From positions 62,001 to 126,000 of the forward strand of contig VDFB02262731.1 in assembly GCA_007258455.2 (NCBI GenBank): DNA of 64,000 nucleotides, in the 5' to 3' direction. Every line of letters begins with the position of its first letter. Position 1 is the first letter of the stretch. The position numbers and the translations under genes were made by a program. This stretch comes from Sequoia sempervirens. Lineage: Eukaryota; Streptophyta; Pinopsida; Cupressales; Cupressaceae. The notes under the pieces are model-generated. The model worked only from the letters and a program-made list of their open reading frames with translations. It did no database searches and was not told the DNA's origin. Of this stretch, positions 1 to 12,780 are shown piece after piece.

Positions 1-299
1 TTGATGATCTCTTGTGAACAGTTTCTAACCTTCTACCAATAAATGATTGTGCAAACTTTTGCTTCTTGCCTTTCATAATGTACATATCTTCCCTCTCCGT
101 TGACTAATAGGACATGTGTATGTAATTTATATGCCATGGAAAGCCCTCTTTTTATTGGCACACTGCCCCTTTAGGATAGGATTTCTTCCATGCATTTATC
201 TCTCCCTTTTCCCTTGCAAGTGGCTATTAAGAGCTGGTTGCATATCATACAAGGAGCTGACCTTTCATCCCGGAGGTTACCCTACAGATCAAGTCCCAC

Positions 300-780
300 A
301 TCTACAAGATTTCCCATTGTTGATCTCCACGGATGGCATAGATATTGAACACAATTAACACACCATTAGATGCAGCAGCAATATCAAAGCCTTCAATAGG
401 TATCTTCATTGTCTCAATCCCATCATAGCTGAAGGAGAATTATTGACAATTCATAAATGGTAGAGAAATTTTCTTAATTTTTAGTACCATAGAAAACAGA
501 TTAATTGAACCTTTTGATTCAGATTTTTTTATGTATAATTCAAAGTATAGACCCTGTTGATGCACAAGATTCAAGATTATAAATTTTGTTTTTATGGTAA
601 GCAATTTTTATAGATTGTTGATGGGATCATTACAATCTACCTATCTTCAGCATCATTGGTCTCATAGCTTGAGGATTTCCCTTGGCCAATTGAGGGTGTG
701 TTCCCATTTGCTTCATGTTTAGACAAACCACCATATTTTACAAAGTGAAAGACTAAGTCATCTTTATTCTCTTCAAGAAA
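300..780 (-). CDS. Two possible exons of an unrecognised gene
   Basis: On the minus strand an open stretch from about 775 to 649 encodes FLEENKDDLVFHFVKYGGLS followed by a Ser-rich tail ending NDAED, then a donor-like G|GTAGATTG. After about 200 bases there is an acceptor-like CTTCAG and an open stretch (about 431 downward) encoding YDGIETMKIPIEGFDIAAAS, which can run on to a stop near 298. The two would join in frame. I do not recognise the product. It could be a host gene end, a pseudogene or a transposon fragment. Confidence 0.3.
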
Positions 781-954
781 TAGAATTTGAGGAATAATTT
801 ATTTTCCAATGTTCAATCTACTATGAAATCCATGGGAGATACTATTTTTTATTGTACCCATACAAAACTTTCTTATTGTGTCAAATTTTTAGACCAAAAT
901 CTTCATTTACATACTCTTAATATGTTTTGGAATCTTGTCTACTTCACACAATCT

Positions 955-3900
955 TGTTGGTTCTTTTCGTAACCCTCATAGGATCATAAAAATTGAGTGC
1001 ACCTCACTAAAGGAGCAAGACACTTTCAGGAGTTTAGGCACACACTCATACAAAGAACGCATGCACGTAGAGCTAAAAACGCACCTCTACAAAGGATCCA
1101 ATATTGCTAGTTTAAAGAAGTGCATGTAGGAGAGCAATGGTAAACAATACAAGAAAATCTTACTTGAAAGATCAAAAAGAAAGATTTGAAAGCATGTCGG
1201 GAATGGAATACAAACCCTAGAAGAAGCTAGCACACGCTTTTATAAGAAGATGAATGCTTGAAAACTCTCAAGTCAAAGTATCCACATGTGCCAAAAAGCT
1301 TAGGCATGCCAATCCAAAGGACTAATTCTTCCATCTAAGCAAAAGCACATCTATAGAGTAGTGACAAACACAAGATAGGCAAGGCATGCCAGTTCAAAGA
1401 AGGAAAAATGTTTGATAATGTTAAAGTGTGCACCACAATAAAGAATGACTAATTTCATTGTAGTGTACTGGCATGTGCCAAAAAGCTTAAGCACACCAAT
1501 ACAAAAGACCAAGTTTATTAGAAAGAGGATCCTTTTTGAAAAGGCTTGTCTATGAAAAGAGTGTGGAAAGTAGAATGAAGGCATTTCAATTTGGCAAACA
1601 TAGACAATAAAATTATTTCCCAAATTTTTTAAGCACATGCCTCACAAAGGATTTTTTCTCATTCAAAGGCATGTCAGCAAGTTTGAAGGCACATTGACCA
1701 AATTGAACACATGAAGGCATGTGAGTTCAAGGACGTAGTAAGGAGGTAGTTCTTCTTTTTAGAAGGTTTTGCAAGCCAAAGAATTGGTGCACCCGAACTT
1801 TGGCATGCACCAAAGTAAAGAATTACTTCAAAGCTAAAAATTAATCACCTAATGTATAGGTTGTTGAAAGGCACCAGACAACTAAAGGGGAGGGGAGGTG
1901 AATGAGTTGTCACCAAACTCAATCACAATCCTTAAACACTTATCAACTTCAAATCCACTTTATTCTGTTATTAAGTATGAACATGAAATACAAATAACAG
2001 AAAACACCAGATTTACGTGGAAAACCCAATAAGGGAAAAACCACAGTGAGGATTAGCTCACAATATAAAATAGTTCCAAAACCGAATACAAAAGGGCTCA
2101 CTACCAGAGGGCTCACTACCCAAGATAGGACTCATTGTCCAAACAAGGAGGCTCACTGCCTACAAAAAGATTACAATACTAAAGTGGCTTCACAACCAAA
2201 ATGAACTAGTAAGAGTACACCTAACAAGTGTTAATTCAGTTCCAGTAATGCTCAATAAACAAACCTGACACACTTCATCTTCGCATCCCATGCACAATAC
2301 TACTTTCACTTCATACTACACACACTCTCACACTCCTTGATCTCAAAACTATCCAATATATATATATCTAATACATCCACAGGCATCAATTAGGTCAGCC
2401 TAATTAGATGCAATTTTTATTCACCAAAAAGACTAACTGTCGGCTCCAAGTTAGTATAAAACTTCTCCAAAATTAATCCAAGCGTGTAGCACACTACAAC
2501 ATGTCGACATGGACCAAAGATAGGTCACACATATATCCGCACTACAAAATTAATTCACCATAACACCGACTATCTATTAGGTTGGCCAGAGATAGACCTA
2601 ATAGCAAAATGCAATCAACAAAATACTGCTAACTCGTCGTACGAGCACCTGAGCACACAAGATTCTGAACATACATGTGTCCAACATCCATAAACCATTT
2701 CCCAAAACCACAAGCAGCAACAATCATCAACAAAGGATTGCAGACCAAAATACCAACACCAGTCTATGTTTCAATCAGTCAATACTATTCCAATCAACAT
2801 TGTGATACTCATAACTTTTGATATAAAGATAAGCATCATATGCAATCCAGAACATAGATGTAGATATATGTAGAGAGCACCATATATAAACTGCAGGGAT
2901 AAATCTTATCTATACTGTATATGCGGACCAAAATACCGGAGGGTGTAAACTGGTTCTTCATACCGGTTCAAAGTACCAGATCAAACTAACGACCCAAACA
3001 ACATGGTGACATCAATGACAACACAAAGTCTACACAACTAAGCGTTCTTCTTCATTCTTCCAACATAGGTGTGCAAGTGGTTGAATGCACATGCCTACAC
3101 TCAAACGTTGTTTTCTCGTTGTTTAGAAATCGGGTGCAAGAGGTTACATGCATCAAACAAGTATTAAGGCATGTCAATTAAAAAAATTAGTGTACTAGCA
3201 CATGCCCATAAGCACACCAATATAGAGAAAGCATTAAAAATTGAAATTTCTTGTGTCTAGAGTAATGGTGCTCATCTAAGGTGAAGGATGCACCAATATG
3301 AAGGCATCTAGATTTTTACTTTTATTTTTATCTATCATGTTTGGCCAACCAAGACTATTAATAGAGGCGTTCCTTTTTGAAAGGATGTCTTTTCAAAAGA
3401 AAATAGAATAGCTATTTATAGGTGCAAGCTAAGGTCAAAAAGAAAAATACAACAAAGCCAAATCAGTTGTAAATTGAGAGCATTTATTTTTAAAAAGAGT
3501 CTTTGTTATTCATTTTTCCGGCAGGGTCCTTGGAGCAGGTTTTGACAGCAAATACAGCAGCAAGGTGCCTAGTTGCAGTCAATAGCAGGATTTGTCTTTG
3601 CAACAGCAAGTACAAAAACAAAAGGTGTTTAGGTTCAAGGCACCAACAAAGGTTGAAGTTTTAGTGTCTTCAAAATTCCATCACGGTCACACAGAAGAAA
3701 ACTTCATCCGACTTGCCACTAGAGCCACCTGTTCAAAGGCCTAGTTTTAGCATGCACTAAAAATAGCTTGTAATCATTTTTTAGAACAAGAGTATACTCC
3801 AACATAAGCTATTTTAGCTGGATCCTGCTATTTATAGCTTTCTGCTATGTTAGCATCCTCTATTTTGATCAGAAGTCAGCCATTGTTAGATCATGGTTCA

Positions 3901-4750
3901 TCTATCTTATCATGCAAGAGACAAGAACTTTCAAGGAATAATTGTAATATTTTTAATCATCAATTCAACTAATAGTCACATGTGTCAAATTAGAACTAGT
4001 GGACAGGATTAATTTGTAATATAAGCTTGCACATCATGCAAGCAGTTGTAGTAAGGGTTGAAGTCCAATTATTTTAATTCATTTATTTTCATGCAATGTT
4101 GAAAACAATATAAATAAGTGCCTTGCTGCACTTAGTTTCATCAATCAATGGTAATTCTCATGCCTACATATTGCTAGAGTTGCTATTCATTGAGTATTCA
4201 GTGTTATTATTATCATGAATTTGTTATTCACTCAATGACATTTAGTATGACTATCTTGCTGATAAATATTTATTAAGATGTCTCATTATGTGTGCTAAGG
4301 ATTAAATTGCTTTGGCAAATTTTCAAGCTTTGTATTGCAAATGAACTTGGAGGTGTAGCTCGTGGCTTTGTGCCAAGTCTTTATATTTAATTTAGCCATA
4401 GCATTCATGTTTATGTGTTAGCTTATTCAAACTCTATGTACTTACCCTGCTCAGTCTCTGTTTTTAACTAAATGGTGTAAACATATAGTTGTAGAATTGA
4501 TTTTAAGTCAAAAAACATAAAATCCTTTGCCTATTGTTGAAAGAGCATCTTAACCTTTGACCCTAGGCGAAACCAAAATGATAAACGGATAAACCTTTAC
4601 ATTTTATTTAGTATGAATGTGGAGCAATCCAAAGATCATTGTGAAGATTGTAAATTGCAAGTGCATATTGTCCTTTTATATACAACGAGCTTTTGCTTCT
4701 AATTCAAAGAGCAATTTTACCACACATTTGTTATGTTTTGTGTTGCACTA
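955..4750 (+). repeat. Old LTR-like repeat 'D' with internal promoter (boundaries uncertain)
   Basis: No coding ORF. The left part (about 1000-1860 and 3066-3400) is rich in degenerate short repeats built on GGCATGCC/GCACACCAA. One segment, CATGTGCCAAAAAGCTTA, occurs at 1285 and again at 1472. A TATA-type promoter lies at 4106-4118 (CAATATAAATAAG), followed by about 600 bp of non-coding sequence. The order short-repeat array, promoter, non-coding tail is the same as in the elements at 5-19 kb and 40-48 kb. No terminal TSD could be fixed, so the ends are approximate. Confidence 0.4.
1862..3065. mobile_element. Solo LTR, 1.2 kb
   Basis: Starts TGTTGAAAGG and ends TTCCAACA, and is flanked by perfect 5-bp duplications TAGGT (1857-1861 and 3066-3070). 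It contains ATTTACGTGGAAAACCC and similar phrases common in plant copia-type LTRs. No internal region or second LTR is present, so it is a solo LTR inserted in repeat 'D'. Confidence 0.85.
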
Positions 4751-5835
4751 AAAGGTGTGAATTAAAAAACTAACATCTATACAAATATAATGGTGGATCC
4801 CTCTCCACTTTCATTCACTACCCTAATCATCCTAGCACCAATGTTGGAGGCATTAAGCTCCCTTTGCACACATTTGATTCATCTACGAATGGGAAAAAAT
4901 CGGTGAGACATCACTCCTACGTTCTAGCATGGTTGAGGCTCCCTAACATCCCCATTCTCACTCTAGTGGTCGTGGCTCTATATCATCCCAACATCAAGGG
5001 CCCTCTCATACATCCATTACACAATGTAGATCTCAGCAACAAGCTCACATTACCATCCTTTTACCCAATACCTACTATTGTACCCAAAATAAAAATTTTG
5101 CTTCATTAAGGTATTTTGATAAAAATGGATAAAATCTTGTAAATTTGTCATCAAAAGTCAACAAAAGTCAAAGTCTCTGAAAATAGCAATTGTCTATTCT
5201 TAGAAATTTCTGAACGAAAATTGAAGCATAGGGTTTTTGTGGGTTTATTGTCTAGTGGATACTTGCAAATTTTTGAAAATTTTGAAATTAAGATTTCAAG
5301 CCCCTGTTTTTAGAAAAACCCTAAAAATAGGGTCTTTTCAGAAATGGCTCAAAATGATTTTGATTGGTTAATTCTTCATCACGATCACACTAGTTAAGTC
5401 AGAATCATCAAAAAGTCAATTTCGCTCTAGTGGGTCTATTTCACTTTTTTAGGAGAAAAGTTAGGACTTCCAAGGTCAACAATGGCAAATGGCCAATACC
5501 AGGTATCAAAATATAAGCTTCAAACACTACACAAAATGAGTCTATGATAAAAGATGCTCGAAAGATGCTCAATGACGGAGGGGAATTTCAAAAATTGAAA
5601 AATGCAAAAAATAAACTAAGTCTGGAAAAAGGACGCCTTCTCACAAGGGACATGCCTTTGCAGTCAATGCCTTAGTCAACTTTTGAATGCTCGTGCACGT
5701 GAAGTGATGAAAGCAATCACAACAGTGAATGCAGTCACATTGTCAACAACGCGGTCAACCCAGTCAAGCACCGGCAAATGAGGATCAAGTGGAAGATGTT
5801 GCAAGACAACAAACATCAAAAATGGCAGTTTATCA
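4751..5835. other. Intergenic/element 5' flank without genes
   Basis: Non-coding. From about 5100 it contains repeated AAAAGTCAACAAAAGTC and AAAACCCTAAAAATAGGG phrases like the 5' part of element 'A', so element 'B' probably begins within this stretch. I could not find its terminal TG and TSD. Confidence 0.4.
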
Positions 5836-6735
5836 AGGGAAAAGCACCCCTACAAGCCAAGGGTGCCCAGAAAAGAAACCATTCAGAAAGTCTTTGGATT
5901 AGTTATCTCAAAATGATCTTTCTGGATTCAACCCAACTTTGCAACAAATTTGTTCGCTCGTTCATGAAACCTGTCAAACGTCAACAGCTATTGATCAAAT
6001 GAGCATGTGAAATGAAGGATAAATTGATGAACAAAAGAGCAAAAGCGCCCCTATTGGCCAGGGGCGCCCAACATTTTGGGCAATCAAATGTGGTTTTTAA
6101 CAGTTGTTTTCTCTAAGACATCTTCTCATAATCCTTCTTGCTTCACAATGAATCCAACTGCCAATCCACAGGACCTGTCCAATGCTCACAAATGAAGATC
6201 AAGCGCAAAAATGTTGGAAGTCAAGGCAAGTTGAGAATGTGAAACATTGACTAAGTATAGAGCAAAAAGCACCCTTCTAGCAAAAGGTGCCCAATTTTTT
6301 GGAGCATTAGATGCAGCTTTCGTGTCTCGCAACTCCCAAGAAGTCCTTCTCAATTACAATCAGGCTTCGTGATGGGTCTGTCTACAAGTTCTTCAGAGCA
6401 ATCGGACATCAACAGCGAAGACCAAACTGGAGCATTTCTTCAAGGGTTACAAATCAAAAATTGTGTCTCAAAAACACAAAAGTGCCCCTGCAAGCCAAGG
6501 GCACCCAAGAATTTGAGCTTTCCAAAATAGTTTTCAAAGCTTGCGAAGCCAGTCATCCTTTCTGCGAATCTTCTAGCTTCGCAATGGATTCAACATCTAG
6601 TTCGTGGGAATTGTCAATCACCATCAACTGCAAATTGAAGCACAGGAGGTCAAAATTGAAGAAATTTAAAACCATCTAAAAATTGGTTAAGTCTAGCAGA
6701 CATAAGCACCTTATCTCAAGAAGGTGCCTAGAAAT
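5836..6735 (+). repeat. Tandem array with GGGGCGCCC palindromic core, ~215-bp period
   Basis: Five degenerate units have their cores at 5841-5868, 6050-6072, 6265-6292, 6479-6507 and 6702-6730. Each core is an inverted repeat: AAAGCGCCCC, a short loop, then GGGGCGCCCA in the best unit at 6050. Each unit also repeats a phrase like CTTCACAATGAATCCAAC. The spacing is close to 215 bp. It lies upstream of the decayed ORF of element 'B', as the GTCCGCC array lies upstream of the ORF of element 'A'. Confidence 0.75.
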
Positions 6736-8280
6736 TTGAGCCATCGAAAATAGTTTTCAGGGTTTGCAGCTTCTAAGAACATCCCCTCATATTTGATCGT
6801 GCTCCACAATGAATCTATCAGCCAAACCTCAAGATCAATCAGATGACTAGAATCAGGGATCAAACGGAGGCAATTTATCAAGAAAATTTTGAAATTCTTC
6901 AAAAATATCCTAACACTAGCAAGGTGGCATCCAAAGTCAACTCCCAATTACAAATTTTGAAAACTTTTCTTCCTCAAGGCATCCCAAAATTTGGGGAATG
7001 CTTCCAGTTAACTACCAATCACGGAGATGACTCCTTCAATCAGGGTTTGGACACCCTAACTGATGCTTCCACCTCCAAATGCTATTTATCAAGCATCTAG
7101 GTGTCCTTTCTCATTATTTATGTAGGTTGACTCCAAATGCCAAACACAAAATTTTATTCTATACGGCATTCGAAGGATCAAACAACAGAGGTTTTCAACG
7201 TTCTTTGTATTTTCAAGAACAAGTTGCACAAAAGGACATTTTTTCAAAGTTCATACCTCCAGGCATCATTTTTCAAAGGCAGCAGTTCATAAACTTCAAC
7301 TTCAAGCATTTTGGGTCCTTTTCTTTTTCAATCTTCTCGAAGATTGAAAAAAAATTCCACAATTTCTTCTACTTTTGTCTTAGGTTTTCTTGCATGCACA
7401 ACAAAAATCAATCTTTTCACAAATCTGACCAACTGGGTTTGTTCAGAACGAAATTGGCCGCAAAACCCACATGCTAGATTTTTCCAAAAAAATTGGCCCA
7501 CTACTTCCAATTTTTAGGGTTTCTGAAAAAATCATCTTTTTTAGAAACTAACATTTTGGGTCTACTCAGCATTCAAGCGCCTACAAAACCCATGTGCCAG
7601 AATTTTTCCGAGAAAAATTGCTTCGCTGCTTCTACCTCTGAGGGGTTCTTGCATGTTCGTGAAAATATCATTTTTTTGAAAATCTAACGTTCTAGGTCCA
7701 TTTGAAAAGATGTTCTTAACAAAACCCACGTCTCAAATTTTTCATAAAAATTGCCTCTCGGTGAAGCTATTTTTAGCCTCTACAAAAAAAGATGTTCAAA
7801 CATAGCAATGTGCCCAATCATTCTTCTAATTTTTCAATATGCAAATCTCTCAAGTTGAATTCAAGACCAAATCAGTCTTAATTCACAATTTTGTGAAAAC
7901 ACTTGACATCGATTTGGATCAAGTGCATCCGGTGGTTGATTTGGATAAATTGACAAGCATAAACACCATCACACTCCAAAACTTTGAACAATCCGGGTTA
8001 CTTGAGGCAGCCTCTTTCCCCATCTCGACATAGAATATCAAATTTGTAATCACTTGTGTAAAGCATTACAACCCCTCTTCACAGGAAATTCAATCGGTGG
8101 ATGGGTGAACAATTTGCAGCCTCAAGCCAAAGGGCATAGAAAGGTGTCTTGCTATTCCATCATGTGCAAACAACTTGTTTGTGTCAGTTGAAGAAAGCGA
8201 AAAGGCGTTTAACACACGAAAGGAACAATGTCAAAAAGGAATGGCAGAAAGGTGGCTCAAGTAGAAACGAAATAGTTTGC
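6736..8280. other. Element 'B' leader, non-coding
   Basis: No gene recognised. Three degenerate near-repeats around 7440-7760 share AAAACCCACATGC and TTTTTCCAAAAAAATTG phrases spaced about 130-150 bp apart. Open frames here are short and in different frames. Confidence 0.4.
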
Positions 8281-8284
8281 CAAA

Positions 8285-10840
8285 GAACGTTGGACGTGGA
8301 GAATTCAGGGATGAGTATGCTATCATGATTACTCTACTAAACCATGTCACAGGTCAAGCAGAAGAGCACAAGTTTCAGCCATGGATGTATTACATCATGT
8401 CTCAACTTTTCAACAATAAAGAACATTACGACTAGCCTGCTTTGATCAGCGACAATCTTCACAGCCAAATGACAAGATTCTTCAAAGCCCACGAATTCCA
8501 TATGGTTTCATATCTCATATATCTGATAGCCTTTCAAAGCCAGTTTAGAGGGTTGAATACTGTTGGAACTCTGGGTGTGCAGCCAATTCATGAGCATTTC
8601 TCATAGCTTGAATTTTCACAGTCAAAACAACACTTCAAGCAAGTAAATGACCTATTCCTGATGCACACAATGAGGGACCTTTATCACAAGTTACATATAT
8701 GCATTTCACCAAAAGCCAAATTGGCAATGGTAGATTGGGCCAATTGGTTCATCCAATTCCCCACATTTACCTACATTCACGTATATGGTTTCTCAGGCAG
8801 TCCAGCCATGTTACCCTGTTATCCATCAAATAAGGTGGTATTCATGGAGTTCCTACAACAACTGCACGAGGTACACACTTTTTTGCATGGAAAATGCAAG
8901 TCCGCTACCAACTTTCCTTTTGAGATGGGGATATACAAGTGCAAAACAACAACTGACGCCAAGTCAATGGGCAATGAAATGGCAAAGCTTAATCTTAAGT
9001 TTCTCATTGAAAGACACTCATATGACCCTTGGGGTCTTTTGTCAACTCGCCTTCACGGCAATTGTTCACATAAACCTACCATGGAAGATTATTGGTTTAG
9101 CTATGAAGACGAGTTCGAAGTGCGTAGGCACAATTACAACAGATTCACTCTTCCACAGATCGTTGATTTCTTGTCAGAGGATGTGGAAGGTTTATCAGAT
9201 GATGATGGGGAGGTCATACTTCCCACATATTTCAAAGATCAAATTGACTCACAACCACTTTGATCCGCTGATTGGTATGGCCAAGGAGAGCACCTCCATT
9301 GAGGAAAGGACAAGCAAGGTTGTAAGGCATAGCAGGCTATTCCTAGATAGCAAGAGGATGCAAAAGGTAGTCACCCCAATTACAGAGCCGCCACCGGTTA
9401 CCACCACACTACCTTCCACTTCAAAGCGGAAACCCAGGGTTATGAGTAACCCTCCTGAAGGAAGCAGAATGTCAGGACATACAAAGGAAAAGATGCAAGT
9501 TGCTGATGTAAATCAGCAAGAAAAACAAATGGATACAACCACAGATACAGTGGCAGCAATGCCTAAAGTAGAAGCAAAGCCTCCTATTCCATCACCACCG
9601 CAGCCGTCTCCAATTCATATTGACTTGGAGCCTGATTCGCCAGTTCATGATATCTCCACACTAGCTCACTCACCAAAAGTTGATGAGACGAGAACTAATC
9701 CTTCCAACAAAGTTAGTTGAGAATCATCGTCTTGGCTTGAGAACATCCTGGGTAGGAAGAGAAGAAAGCCTTCTTACCAGCTGGACTTTGTTGAATTTGA
9801 AAATGTCTACCAAGACACGTCTAACAAGAAACTCGGGAAGCAAGTCCATAGGGTGAAGAACACTGAAAACGAGATAGTCATTGAAATTGCCACACCACCA
9901 GTTGACAAGAATGCCAATGAGGTTGAGGCCAATGATTTCACGTTGGTCAAAGCCAACCTTGGTAGAAGCACACAAGAAATTGATGTAAGTCTCTTGAGGT
10001 TTCAGTAGTTAGCTTGAAAGAAAGAGTGGTCAAAGATGGTGAAGACAAGGCAGCCTTCAAGGCTGAAAATCAGCAATTGTGGCAATACATCTCCAACCTC
10101 CTTCACAGTACTTCACATGTCACTTCCACAAATGTTGGAATTACCTACAAAACAAAATCAACTAAGTCAGTTGGTTGTTTATGGGAAACACCTGAGAGAC
10201 TGAGTGGAAGAGTTTGTCACCAGGGGCTGGCTCATACTTGCAAAGTTGTACCAATTGAGGTGCAATGTCCACGACCTTCGCTCAAAAATCCAAGAATTCA
10301 AGCAGAGCATAGCAAAGAAGAAGTCACGAGATGAGATCACCATTTCAGACTTGAAAATGGTGTATGATTTAGTCACTACAATGGAGAACAAGCAAAATCT
10401 TGTCACTTGGAAAGAACAACTTGCCTACAAGGTAAAAGCTTATGATACAATCTCTGTAGAATTGACTGAGTGTGGACAAAAGGTGGCAAGTGCTCTCAAG
10501 TTCGTAAGAACTTTTGTGTCACAAGTCCTTTTCCAATACCAGCGTGAAGATGGTAAGTACATTGAGCTCGTTGCAGTGCAAACAAAATTTCAAGACCTCA
10601 TTCATAGTAGTTTCAACGATGACCCTGTTGACTGCAAGATGAGCCAAGTTGCAGCCATGTCAACGAGGTTTGATGATGTAGCTGTAAAGAGAATTGATTT
10701 TCGGAACCAGGTTGTGGATGGCGAAGTGATGTTGTAAAGGCATGACATCATTCAGAGGAGTATCAGTTGTCCAAATGCAGAGGCAATTAACAGCTTCTTG
10801 GAGGACTTGATTGCTCAAGTTGCTGATGAAGAGTGAACCA
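8285..10840 (+). pseudogene. Decayed homologue of the 1096-residue LTR-borne protein
   Basis: With frame changes and at least two stops (near 8432 and 8605), the translation follows residues ~160-480 of the intact protein at 13858-17148. Paired stretches include FQPWMYYIMSQLF with FEEWMYYFIDEII, FHMVSYLIYLIA with FHMSSYIVYSLA, WFIQFPTFTYIHVYGFSGSP with WFIQYPKFTYIRIQGFSGNP, and LEDFW-type with MEDYWFSYEDEFEVRRHNYN. After about 9260 a Pro/Thr-rich linker continues in another frame to about 9720. From 10014 and 10204-10737 a helical, coiled-coil-like C-terminal part follows. No enzymatic motif is visible. Confidence 0.75.
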
Positions 10841-11859
10841 TCAGTTGGGACGTCCTACCTTTTCCATAGATAGCATTTAAAACAACAGTTAAACTTGACA
10901 CCTTTTCCAAGTTAACTGACTTTCCACCTTTCATGCATGTCTATCTTTGGAGACACTTCTTGTACAATTGGAGTTAGTTTTAGTTTTAGAATCAGTTACC
11001 TAAAGTAGTCTTTCCAGTTAACTGTTAGTTACCTTTGTTTAGACACAGGAATAAATCTTGTTGATTGGCAAGAACTGATTGTTAACAAAAGGAGATTTTA
11101 GGGTTCCTGTTGTGACCTAACTCACACCTCGCCCCATCGCAAATGGGGACCCTTGACGTTTTCCTTTTAGGGTTTTGCTTTCGCGCGCCTCGTTTTGTCT
11201 ACTCTCTGTTTGGGGGTTTCAAGTCTGCATTTTGAACGGTCACCCGAGTCGAGTCAGTGAATTTTAGTCTGGATCAATGTACAAACGTCACCATTGTGCT
11301 TAGAAGGCCTGGGAGACGAAGATCGACTGTCGTTTCGGTCAATTCTAACACTTCCAAATTTTTAGGGTTTCTCACCCCGGGCCCCTATTTTTTAGGACCT
11401 ACTTTTTTGGCACTTTTGGGCAATTCTGGGATCCCTATTTTTTAGGGTCTATTTTTGGAAAGTTGCTATTTTTGGAAAATTTCTATTTTTAGAAAGTTTC
11501 TATTTTTAGAAGGGCCACGAGTTTCAAAAACGCACTCAGAAGTTCGAAACGAGCAACGAAACTCTCAGAAAATCGATTCAAAGTTTTTTCAAAAATCTGG
11601 AAAATCACAAAAAAAGGTTCAAAAATCTGGAAAATTCGTTCAAAATGGTGAGAAATTCTGGAAAATCACAGGGAAATCTGGTGAAGAGCATCGAAAATGG
11701 TGAATGAGATGGTGAATTTGTCAATAAATTGGTGAAGTTCATGAAATTCGTCAAGAAAATCTGGAAATTTGTGAAGAAATCTGAACAGTTCATGGAAAAT
11801 CTGAGCACAATCATGGAGAAAATGAGATATACACCTTCAGCCTTAGTCAAATCTGAGTA

Positions 11860-12780
11860 ATGGCCAAGCAAACTATGGATTCCGCCTTCAGCCAAGCAAT
11901 CAATGGCATAAAAAAATTGATCAAGGGCATGAAAATCTGGGCAATGGCAATGAAACCTGTCAAGTCCGCCTCTGTCAAAGATGTCAATGGCATAAAATCT
12001 GGGCAATGGCAATAAAATCTGTCAAGTCCGCCCCAGCCATGGTCAACCACTAGCTGAAGTCCGCTTTGAAATCTGAGCAATGGCAACAAAATCAAGCAAG
12101 TCCGCCCTTGGAAATGGCATAAAAATCTGTCCAATGGTGAACCAAAGGTTGAAGTCCGCCCATGACAAAGGTCTAATGGCAAACAGATGGGGCAAGTCCG
12201 CCCATGAAGAATGAAGGAAATGTCTAAGAAAATCTGGCAATGGTCAGGTCCAAGCTGAAGTCCGCCCTCAAGATAACTGTCTAATGGCAATAAAAACAGG
12301 GAAGTCCGCCTTAAGTTTTGGACAATGGCCAAGGATTTGATAAAGTCCGCCCTAGTCAAAAGGTCAAGTGGCAATAAAAACTATGAAGTCCGCCATGTGT
12401 ATGGCCAACTCTTAAGCAAAGTCCGCCCTCCAACCAAGGCAAATGGCGAACAAAGAAGCAAAGTCCGCCTAAGGTAGTTTCAAGTTGGCAAAGGAAAGCA
12501 TAAAGTCCGCCCTCCAAAATGGCAAGAAAGAGTATGAAGTCCGCCCAAGGCAAAAATGAGATAAAATTGGCCAAGGCATGGACAAAGACAAGTTAAAGTG
12601 GCCAGAGAAGCTAAAGTCCGCCTTAGGGAAGAAGAAAATGCCTAAAGCAAAGAGTTAGATGGCAAACAAAGAAGGAAGGTCCGCCCTAAGCAAAGTTAAA
12701 ATGGCCAAAGAACCAACAAAGTCCGCCCTAGCAAAGAAGTAAAATGGCAAAGAAAATGGCAAAGTCCGCCATGTATTAGA
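11860..12780 (+). repeat. GTCCGCC motif array of element 'A'
   Basis: About 18-19 copies of AAGTCCGCC or close variants lie 30-85 bp apart, mostly 40-45 bp. Nearly all are separated by a segment containing AATGGCAA or ATGGCC. The motif is far better kept than the sequence between copies. A weaker array of the same motif is present in element 'C' (45600-46440). Minus-strand open frames here are by-products of the repeat. Confidence 0.85.

Noticed and set aside
116..358. 80-codon plus-strand open frame at the left edge
   Set aside because: No recognisable domain. The minus strand of the same segment has the better splice-like signals.
11605..12574. Several overlapping minus-strand open frames with repeated GGL/FAI residues
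   Set aside because: They are translations of the GTCCGCC motif array and keep no frame between copies.
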